Assembly: GCA_963922205.1 (NCBI GenBank)
Contig: CAWUHX010000327.1
Span: 62,001-126,000 of the forward strand
Direction of reading: 5' to 3'
DNA from: Romanomermis culicivorax
Taxonomy: Eukaryota; Nematoda; Enoplea; Mermithida; Mermithidae
DNA: 64,000 nt
Below the pieces are notes generated by a model. That model ran no database searches. It saw nothing but the letters and a program-made list of their open reading frames with translations, and was not told the DNA's origin. The position numbers were made by a program, and so were the translations under genes. Positions 57,401 through 64,000 of the stretch are shown one piece after another; position 1 is the first letter of the stretch, and each line of letters begins with the position of its first letter.

Positions 57401-59063
57401 GGCGCTTCGCGCCATAAGTACATATTTTATCATTTTTTAGACAAAAATTACTACTTTTCAAACCGTTTTTCGGACATTTTTCATGAAAAAAAATTGAATT
57501 TCTTTTCCCTCCAGGGACCCCCCAAAATTTTGGGAATTACTGACCCCCGGCCCCAAAAAAGTGCTCCAACCCCCCTAGACCTCGGAGCTCCGTTATATGT
57601 ATGTATGCACTTGATCTCGAATAATTAAACGCACGATTATTCATTTCGGATCTGCTATTCTGGATCTTGATCCGATTTTATAAATTTGGATCCATCCTAT
57701 CTAATGTCTGCAACAATTTTGCCACTCGTGACAGTCAAAGCGCAGTCCATCTGCATTTTCTGCTCGGAAAATTGAATTCAATGTCCGAATCGCAAGAAAA
57801 ACAAAAATTTTATGCAATATACGCAGACTTTATGTCGCTAGAAATGAAAGCTTTTGATATAAATTGTTTTTTCCAGATAATGCGCGATCCGGAATCCGGC
57901 AACTCGAAAGGGTTCGCTTTCGTCAATTTCGCCAGTTTCGAGGCTAGCGACGCCGCTATCGAAGCCATGAACGGTCAATATTTGTGCAACCGACCCATCA
58001 GCGTTTCGTACGCTTTCAAAAAAGACGCCAAAGGCGAAAGACACGGCACCGCTGCGGGTTAGTTTTTCCTTGTTCAGTTTTTATGAATGGTAAACAAATT
58101 TTGTAAAAATGATTTTTTAAGAAAGGTTATTGGCCGCTCAAAATCCAATATTCCCTGCCGACCGACCCCATCAATTGTTCGCCGACGCTCCGCCTATGCC
58201 GCCGATGCCGTTATTCCCGCCTCCGCCGCCGCCGGCATCTTCAGGTTGGCTTTTAATTTTTTGGTTGTTAAATCTTGAAGAAATTTCAAATTCAATTTGA
58301 AAAAGTCTATGAAATTTGAAAAAATGTGTTAAATTTTTATTTTTCAAAAATTTTGTCGTCCTAGAAACCGAAAACCCATTTTTTATTGTCTTCAATGTCG
58401 TCTGTTCCTAACTTTGTATTTTCAAAATTTATTTCTATGCAGTTTTTCCGCACATGCCAATGATGCCCCCGATGCCTCCCATGCCGCCAATGGGCATGCC
58501 GGGCGGCATGATGCCTCCGCCGCCGCCTTCGTCGATGGGCGCCGTTCCTCCACCTATGCCTCGTCCGCCGTTGCCACCAATGATGGGTGGTCGACCACCG
58601 ATGGGCGTCGTCCGGCCGCCACCACCGCCCCCACCGCCGATGGGCGTCGGCGCGGGTTTTCCGCCGCCACCCGGGCAACAAAGACCGCCGGTGGCCGGTT
58701 TCCCACCGCCGCCGCCTCCTCCGCCCGGCGGTAAGTTTTCAAATACAATTTTTGGCAATGAACGCTCGGGGATGACGTTTAAATTTGTTTCATAGATAAT
58801 GTGGGGAAATTTACAATTAGGAACTTGTTTTTAGGGGATAAAAGTTTGAAATTCAAAAAATGAAATTTTCACAATTCGTCGAATTTTGCACTTTCAAATA
58901 CGCTCCAAAATCATCTTTTAGCATCGAAAATATTGAATTTTTTTACTTGTCCATATTTTGCGTTGTCTAGAGATCTAGATGACCAACTCATTCTTTTTAA
59001 GGAATGTATGGTATGCCGCCGCGACCTCCAATGCCGCCCAGACCGCCGCCACCGTCGAGTTGA
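54466..59063 (+). CDS. SF3B4: Splicing factor 3B subunit 4 (eight exons, 348 aa)
   Basis: Exons: 54466-54499, 55291-55374, 55464-55609, 55665-55793, 57877-58057, 58122-58244, 58443-58730 and 59002-59063. All introns are GT-AG and every phase fits, to TGA at 59061. The protein starts [20 protein letters not shown], almost the same as animal SF3B4. RRM1 is about residues 13-91 (RNP2 VYVGGL, RNP1 GYGFVEF). RRM2 is about 100-179 (RNP2 IFVGNL, RNP1 KGFAFVNF). Then come [10 protein letters not shown] and a Pro/Met/Gly tail. SF3B4 (SAP49) is part of SF3b in the U2 snRNP; the family contacts pre-mRNA near the branch point and binds SF3B2. Intron 4 (2083 bp) is swollen by family G and H repeats. The tail is shorter than in human (424 aa). 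Confidence 0.95.
55291..55374 (+). CDS. SF3B4: SF3B4 exon 2 (RRM1 start)
   Basis: Acceptor TTTTTATTCAG, donor TTG|GTGAGT. It carries RNP2 of RRM1 and the [13 protein letters not shown] helix conserved in the family. Confidence 0.92.
55464..55609 (+). CDS. SF3B4: SF3B4 exon 3 (RRM1 end)
   Basis: Acceptor CCTGTTTTGCAG, donor AAA|GTAATT. It carries RNP1 and the [20 protein letters not shown] block, nearly invariant in animals. Confidence 0.93.
55665..55793 (+). CDS. SF3B4: SF3B4 exon 4 (RRM2 start)
   Basis: Acceptor CTTTCCTTCAG after a 55-bp intron, donor AAA|GTAAGT. It starts ASAHQKNLD and carries RNP2 of RRM2. Confidence 0.93.
55794..57876 (+). other. SF3B4: SF3B4 intron 4, filled with repeats
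   Basis: The 2083-bp intron contains an ATCCGGATCC word cluster (55870-56010), family H repeats (about 56170-56454 and 57173-57604), a diverged family G repeat (56841-57090) and another GGATCC word cluster (57640-57695). All other introns of this gene are 55-791 bp, so its length comes from transposon insertion. Confidence 0.7.
57173..57604 (+). mobile_element. Family H repeat in SF3B4 intron 4
   Basis: It opens CATACATGTAATTGGGGGG and closes CTCCGTTATATGTATG. Within lie AAAAACGTCAATTTTTTCGG, the GC hairpin TTCGGCGCTTCGCGCC (57398) and CCCCGGCCCCAAAAAAG. It is the longest family H copy here. Confidence 0.6.
57877..58057 (+). CDS. SF3B4: SF3B4 exon 5 (RRM2 end)
   Basis: Acceptor TTTTTTCCAG, donor GCGG|GTTAGT. 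It carries [36 protein letters not shown] and GERHGTAA. Confidence 0.93.
58122..58244 (+). CDS. SF3B4: SF3B4 exon 6
   Basis: Acceptor ATTTTTTAAG, donor TCAG|GTTGGC. It encodes [20 protein letters not shown] then the first Pro/Met run. The split Glu codon (G|AA) matches the family sequence [11 protein letters not shown]. Confidence 0.92.
58443..58730 (+). CDS. SF3B4: SF3B4 exon 7 (Pro/Met/Gly-rich)
   Basis: Acceptor TTTCTATGCAG, donor CGGCG|GTAAGT. 96 codons of PPM, GGM and poly-Pro blocks, GC-rich. Frames on both strands appear open because of the composition; only this frame joins exons 6 and 8 in phase. Confidence 0.9.
59002..59063 (+). CDS. SF3B4: SF3B4 exon 8 (C terminus)
   Basis: Acceptor TTCTTTTTAAG. 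It encodes [20 protein letters not shown] and TGA at 59061-59063, the short basic/proline C terminus typical of the family. Confidence 0.9.
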
Positions 59064-59153
59064 AAATCGTTTGTTATTCGATCGAATGTTATCTTCGATT
59101 CTCGAGACTTATGAAATTTGTAAGTTTTTGGTTATTGTTCGCATATTGTGGAA

Positions 59154-59159
59154 AATAAA
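59154..59159 (+). terminator. Polyadenylation signal of SF3B4
   Basis: AATAAA 91 bases past the stop, followed by a T-rich GGTTTTGTTTTTTTATTTG downstream element. Confidence 0.7.
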
Positions 59160-59205
59160 GCGGTTTTGTTTTTTTATTTGGGATGGCTGAAACAGCAACA
59201 TGATT

Positions 59206-59434
59206 CCACAGTCTATTTTCATGAAATGCTTCCAAATGATGACTCTAGAAAAGAACTATTTTCTATTCTCAGCTTTTTCTGCCAAGCCGTAACGTCATAT
59301 TGAGTCGAAATATGACATACTAACACTTGGATTTTTCAGTGCAAATTCCACAATGGAACGTTCATCTACAGAATTTTATAGTCATCTCATATTCGTGTTC
59401 TTTTAATTTAGAAGCATTTTATAAAAACGGTCTG
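59206..59434. mobile_element. Family K MITE, diverged
   Basis: CAGTCTATTTTCATGAAATG to AAGCATTTTATAAAAACGGTCTG, inserted just downstream of SF3B4. Confidence 0.55.
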
Positions 59435-59701
59435 TACATAGTTTTTTGCTTTCATTGAAGTCATGACATTTCTTAGATTTGAATCAAAAGTTGAAGATAT
59501 TTTTCCAACATGTCCAAAATACAGTGAAACTCAAAAAAGCGTTTCTGATTACTGCGAGATCCCAATGCAACGATTCTCAAAAGAGCGAATCTCTATATAG
59601 CGAATAGTAAAAAGTTCTGCATTACAGTAAATGCACGCATCATTTTATAATAACTATCCAAATTATGTAAAATCGTTTTGCTAGTTGAGATAGTCTATTC
59701 T

Positions 59702-59850
59702 TATAGTCTGTTTTTTATAAAATGCTTCCAAATAGAAAAGTGACACAAATCGGTACTGCCGTCAAAATCGTTTACTTAAAATTCTTACTGTAAAATTTTT
59801 CACTCGAAAAATTGGCAAAGGTTAGATCAGTATTGTCACATTTTACGCCA
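59702..59850. mobile_element. Family K MITE cut by the LTR retrotransposon
   Basis: It opens TATAGTCTGTTTTTTATAAA and runs into the LTR at 59851, so the right part is displaced. The retrotransposon inserted after this MITE. Confidence 0.6.
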
Positions 59851-60146
59851 TGTCACGTGTATGACATGTTTAATTGGGAGAGCTGGAGAGGTTTGGGTAT
59901 CTCATCAGGTAATACCGTGTTTTAGACGTCACATTGATGGTGAACCATATCAGATTGATCCTATTACAGTGAGTAATAGGCTGTGACTCCTGATGGATAC
60001 TGGCATTTTCCCCAGGCTTCCCAAGTTGGCGTTGGGGCCTAACCTGGCAAATGGTGGCTATAGAGAGGTCTATAGTTGGTTCTCTTGTGTTGTCCTTGGG
60101 GTCTTGCTGTAGGGTAATGGACAACGCTGCCAGGCTAGGTGTGACA
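59851..60146 (-). repeat. 3' LTR of a Ty3/gypsy element
   Basis: Read on the minus strand it starts TGTCACACCTAGCC and ends ACACGTGACA, a perfect 6-bp inverted pair TGTCAC/GTGACA at 60146 and 59851, length 296. It is preceded on the minus strand by CTCGGGGGT, a weak polypurine tract. It is followed by TGGCG, which would be the target duplication if found beyond the other LTR. That LTR is outside the window, so the exact ends are inferred. Confidence 0.6.
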
Positions 60147-61801
60147 ACCCCCGAGTCCTACTCAGTGAGAGTGGGGACAGGGTCACCCGTAAAATGACCT
60201 AATATGAGGGACCCGATTATGAACCAGACAGCCCCTTTTTGCCCGAACCTGAGAGGTGGAGGCCCTACTTATCTGTGGAGACCTTGGGAAACCGACTTAG
60301 GAAGGATTTCCCAACAAATAGCCCACAAATAACAATAATCCCCTGAGAAGACTCACCTAGTCCTGTTTCTCAAGCGATTACGACGCAGCGGGCGGCAAGT
60401 CCCTGGATGCTTTCAGTCTTCTGGCACTGGGAGCAGGGGATGCGATCCTCAAACGTCCTAGGCGGCGGGCGAGAGTGAGCGGCAGCGCACGAGAGCGAGC
60501 GGGAGGCGAAACTCCAACGTTTAATTCACAAACCGGGGCGGTCGGACACCTGGCACTGATGGGCAGCGGGGTACTGTAGGCGGTAAGCGGCGGACGCAGT
60601 GAACAAGGGTAAATTTATGCAAATTTATTGGTAGTAAGGCGGCGGACGCACGGGTGTGCAATAAAAATATGCAAATTCGACGAAGAGCGGCGGACGCGGA
60701 GTTACAACCGGATGAAAGCTTGGTGAACCCAAGAATGAGCGAAAAACTAAAGAAACATGTCCTTTTAAGGACATGTTTGGCTACAGCTGCAGCTTGGGCC
60801 GAGTTTCTCGGCGCTCAAGCTAACTTCTGCAGCTAGACCCGATGCAGAAGATGCCTATGAGCACATAGACATTTTTTCATTCACATGCGTTTAGCACTGA
60901 GGCCGGCTGCAGTGCCTATGCTAAGCATATGAACGTCTTTAGCTAAAACTTCTTAGCTAGTCGTTTTTGCGTAACAAAAACGACGCTAATTTTGATGATA
61001 AGAGGTGCCTGAGCGCACCAAAAATAGCCATGTGCTCGTGGAGCACGACTGGCGGAAGTTTTTTAGCTAAAGGGCCTACTGTAGCCCGCGTTTGTAAAGA
61101 AATAAAAATACAACAAAACGAAACACAGAAATGCATGAAAAAATATAAAAATGAACGCAAAATGCATGTGTAAAAATGAAATAACAAAAACATGATCGAG
61201 TAATAAATGAAACATGAAAAAAATAACAAAATGTCGGCATGATCAGGATCACGTGACGTTGGAGAATTGAGCGGCACGTGACACGGCGGTCCTTCGAAAA
61301 AGGGCGTCCTCGTCCTTGCAGTGGTCAGTAGTGAGGTTTTGTACGGCGTGTCCGTGGTCGTGGGTCATTCCAAGGTGTGACGGCGGAAGTGGTCGAATAG
61401 GTCCGTTGGGTTGTCGGCGGATGAAGCCTTCTTTGATCGTAATTCGTCCTGCGGTATGGTAACCGGGGGTTGTTGATGCGTGAAGTTGCCGACATTGAAT
61501 ATCCTGTGCGAAAGTCTGGAACACAGAAAAGAAAAATTTTCAGGGCAAGATGTAGGCTATCGCCGAGGATGCGCCCAGTGAGGTACAGATTGTCGGGCTA
61601 TCGCAGAGGATGCATTCAGTGAGGTGTAGGCTATCGCGTGAGGATGCGCCTAAGGCGTGACGCTTAGGTTGCTGAACGCTCTCTTCTATCCGCTAAGATC
61701 CAGCATGGACAAGAGTGGATACTTCATGAGGGGCACGGCGGTCCTTCAAAAAAGGACGTCCTCATCCGTAAGCGGGGACAACGAAGAGACTGCATCTTGA
61801 G
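60147..61801 (-). other. Internal 3' region of the retrotransposon
   Basis: Lies between the pol stop and the 3' LTR. It contains GC-rich AGAGCGAGCGG and GGCGGACGC repeats (60440-60690) and a roughly 45-55-bp repeat GTAGGCTATCGCxGAGGATGCG (61555-61650). The phrase GGCACGGCGGTCCTTC recurs at about 61280 and 61735. No further ORF was recognised. The length (1.65 kb) is unusual for the 3' untranslated part of such an element and could hide a decayed env-like or antisense gene. Confidence 0.45.
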
Positions 61802-64000
61802 TTACGGGTCGGGGACCTCTGCATCAAGATGTGGGTCAGTCAGATTCGGTGTGAAGTCCCGGCTTATTGAGGGATACAATAAGGGTGCCGAACCTGTTGC
61901 CTGTGAAGTGGGAGGTGTATCCTCTGCTTCACTCGGTTGTTCAGGGGACACGTAAAGTCGGAGCTGGTTGACATGTACCGTGTCTTCCTGATCCATCTCG
62001 AGACGAAGTGTGACATTGGGATATGCCACACTTGTTACAAGGTAGGGACCATCGTAGATGGGCAGCAATTTAGGAGTGAGCCCACGTTTGCTGGAGGTGC
62101 GCAGTTTGAGCACCTGATCCCCTACTTTGTATGAGACATCATGTGCCTTCCGGTCGTACGACCGTGCATAGGCTTCCTGTGCTTTCTCAATCCGACTCTG
62201 GATTAAGGTTAACACATTCGTGAAATGACGTTTGACCTCTATATCATATGAGGAAACATTAATGATATGGGCCGGAGGGTTGAATGAGAGCGCGGCATCA
62301 ACAGGGAGCATGGGTGTGCGACCGTACATGAGTTCAAAGGGCAAGTACCCTGTTGACTCATTCATGCTGATATTGACGGCAAACACAGCGTATGGCAGGT
62401 GTTCATCCCAATCGGTATGTCCTTGATGAACATACATACGTAGCCGTGTGGCTAGCATTTGATTAGCTCTTTCCACTTCGCCATTGGTCATTGGATGATA
62501 GGCGGTAGAGTGTATCTTCTTCGTTGCGCAGATCGCAGTGATCTCAGTCATCAGTTTTGATGTGAAATCAGTGCCAGGATCTGACTGAAGAATCTGCGGT
62601 GCCCCGTGCCGGCAGACAATTTGCGTTACAAACAGCCGGGCTATGGTGTGCGCAGTGATGTCCGGAGTAGCAAAAGCCTCGACCCATTTCGTAAAGTAGT
62701 CGATAAAGACTACGATGAAACGGTTGCCAGCTTCGCTAGTGGTCATTGGTCCCATACAGTCGACACCTACCCGGTGAAACGGTCCCATGATGGTGATAGG
62801 TTTCAGGGTCGCAGTTGTTTTCTGTCTAGCGGGCTTATTCCGTTGGCAAAGATCACACCGCTGACAGAAGGACTTGACATCCCGACTGAGGGAAGGCCAG
62901 TGGTATCTGCGAGCAATGAGCCGCGCAGTACGTTTAGCACCAAAGTGTCCAGCTAAGATGTCATCATGATGAGCCCGGATAATGGTAGTAACCATGGATC
63001 TGGGTATGACGATCTTATTGGATTCGCCTGTCCATTTCTGAAGAACGTTATCCAACAGATGGTAGCCTCGCACATCATTCTGGTCGCCCAGAGGCTTAAG
63101 AGAGCGAATGATGTCGGCTAACTCCGGATCCTCCAGCTGAGCAGAGAAAAGGTCGGGGTGCTGCGCACCGACGGATATCTCGGCATAAGACTCTGATCGT
63201 ACCGGGCGCTCCGCGCCAACAGTGATCGGTGCTGAATTACTTGAACGCGCCAGGTGCTGCACACCATCGGTCAAGGTCCTGGATCGCGCCAGGTGCTGCG
63301 CACCATCGGTGATCATCATGACATGCCCCTCAGGTCTGTAAAGGGGAGTATCATCAATACTCTCACCGGTGAGGGAGTTAGGATCCGGCAGGCGTGATAA
63401 TGCGTCAGCATTACCATTAGACTGACCTTTTCGCGGCTGAATTGTCAGTTTGAATTCGGCGAGCGCGAGTCCCCACCGAGCGATCCGAGCAGAGGGGTTA
63501 GGCTTCTCCAACACTGCTTTGACCGCGGTATGGTCAGCCTGAACGACCACCTCGTGCTGGAAGAGGTATGGACGGAAGTGCTTGACGAAATGGACAACAG
63601 CGAGAGTCTCCAGTTCTGTAATGGAGTAGTTTTTCTCAGCCGCTGTTAACCCTCCGCTGGCGTACGGGACAGGATAGTCGTATCCATGTTCGTCTAACTG
63701 GCTAAGAACCGCTCCTATCCCCGAAATACTTGCATCAGTTTGAAGGATAAAGGATTTCGAAAAGTCCGGATGGCGCAGGATAGGAGGGTTGGTCAGCAGG
63801 CGGCGGAGTTCATCGAACGCCTCCTGCTGAGGTTTTGACCACTGGAAAGTAGTTTCCTTCCGTAAGAGCTTGGTGAGTGGCTCGCTGAGCCGGGCACAAC
63901 CAGGGATGAAACGCCTGTAGTAAGACACGAGGCCTAGGAAGGACTTAATGTCTTTGGCGTTTTGTGGAATGGGTAGGTTTTGGACGGCAGCCAGCTTGGC
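61802..64000 (-). CDS. pol: Ty3/gypsy retrotransposon pol, C-terminal part (RT thumb, RNase H, integrase)
   Basis: The frame is open from the right window edge to TAA at 61802-61804, so it is partial at its N terminus. In order: the end of reverse transcriptase (SFLGLVSYYRRFIP), RNase H (QTDASISGIG, TELETLAVV, NADALSR), integrase zinc finger (H..H..C..C with CQRCDLCQRNKP), and the DDE core (VDCMGP, SDPGTDF, NGEVERAN). A GPY/F-type C-terminal block (DGPYLV, NVTLRL) follows. There are no stops or frameshifts over 732 codons, and the catalytic residues are present. With codon use more GC-rich than the host introns, it appears young. Gag, protease and the main RT lie beyond the window. Confidence 0.93.
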   Translation of the reverse strand, partial: AKLAAVQNLPIPQNAKDIKSFLGLVSYYRRFIPGCARLSEPLTKLLRKETTFQWSKPQQEAFDELRRLLTNPPILRHPDFSKSFILQTDASISGIGAVLSQLDEHGYDYPVPYASGGLTAAEKNYSITELETLAVVHFVKHFRPYLFQHEVVVQADHTAVKAVLEKPNPSARIARWGLALAEFKLTIQPRKGQSNGNADALSRLPDPNSLTGESIDDTPLYRPEGHVMMITDGAQHLARSRTLTDGVQHLARSSNSAPITVGAERPVRSESYAEISVGAQHPDLFSAQLEDPELADIIRSLKPLGDQNDVRGYHLLDNVLQKWTGESNKIVIPRSMVTTIIRAHHDDILAGHFGAKRTARLIARRYHWPSLSRDVKSFCQRCDLCQRNKPARQKTTATLKPITIMGPFHRVGVDCMGPMTTSEAGNRFIVVFIDYFTKWVEAFATPDITAHTIARLFVTQIVCRHGAPQILQSDPGTDFTSKLMTEITAICATKKIHSTAYHPMTNGEVERANQMLATRLRMYVHQGHTDWDEHLPYAVFAVNISMNESTGYLPFELMYGRTPMLPVDAALSFNPPAHIINVSSYDIEVKRHFTNVLTLIQSRIEKAQEAYARSYDRKAHDVSYKVGDQVLKLRTSSKRGLTPKLLPIYDGPYLVTSVAYPNVTLRLEMDQEDTVHVNQLRLYVSPEQPSEAEDTPPTSQATGSAPLLYPSISRDFTPNLTDPHLDAEVPDP

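Noticed and set aside
58361-58758. Arg/His-rich and Gly-rich ORFs on both strands around SF3B4 exon 7
   Set aside because: GC-rich proline codons open every frame. Only the plus frame starting at 58443 joins neighbouring exons in phase.

Overview
The window is nuclear DNA of an animal, most likely an invertebrate whose phylum I cannot fix. The evidence is GT-AG introns, a complete animal-type SF3B4 gene, an AT-rich background, and dense layered populations of DNA transposons, a SINE and a Ty3/gypsy retrotransposon. Only a small part of the 64 kb codes for host protein.

Two host loci stand out. On the minus strand, seven phase-compatible exons from 43676 down to 17192 form one long gene (called gene B here). 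It encodes a signal peptide, a von Willebrand A (VWA) domain with a DxSxS metal site, a cysteine-rich module, one thrombospondin type 1 (TSP1) repeat, one transmembrane helix and a basic Ser/Lys-rich tail. The domain order resembles apicomplexan TRAP adhesins, but the host looks like an animal. Its first exon and intron 1 are duplicated head-to-tail: exon 1 of a second copy (gene A) lies at 6285-6451, and the flank at positions 1-560 matches the sequence just downstream of gene B exon 2. Gene A therefore continues beyond the left edge. On the plus strand, SF3B4 (54466-59063, eight exons, 348 aa) encodes the U2 snRNP splicing factor with two RRMs and a Pro/Met-rich tail.

Layout: 1-8.8 kb is duplicated copy A, broken by a decayed PIF1-like helicase element, minisatellites, a TTAGGC-like array and a foldback element. 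8.9-21.5 kb is a large imperfect inverted arrangement of repeats (about 98-bp tandem arrays plus palindromic elements) with the last exon of gene B near its middle. 21.5-43.7 kb is gene B with introns of 1.8-6.5 kb holding MITEs, foldback elements, a Harbinger remnant, a hAT transposase fragment and a tRNA-derived SINE. 44.5-53.9 kb holds nested hAT-like elements. 54.4-59.2 kb is SF3B4. 59.85-64 kb is the 3' part of a Ty3/gypsy element on the minus strand.

The most unusual repeat signal is a set of CAGGG-type elements with 8-bp target duplications. They share interior motifs, but each family carries its own short word (GTGCAA, TGGCAC, CCACAT, CCGTAC, TTTGTAC, GAGGAA) repeated in both orientations near its ends. 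They look like non-autonomous hAT elements that have diversified their likely transposase-binding sites. Gene B exon 4 has an uncertain 3' end. All function calls rest on reading motifs by eye.
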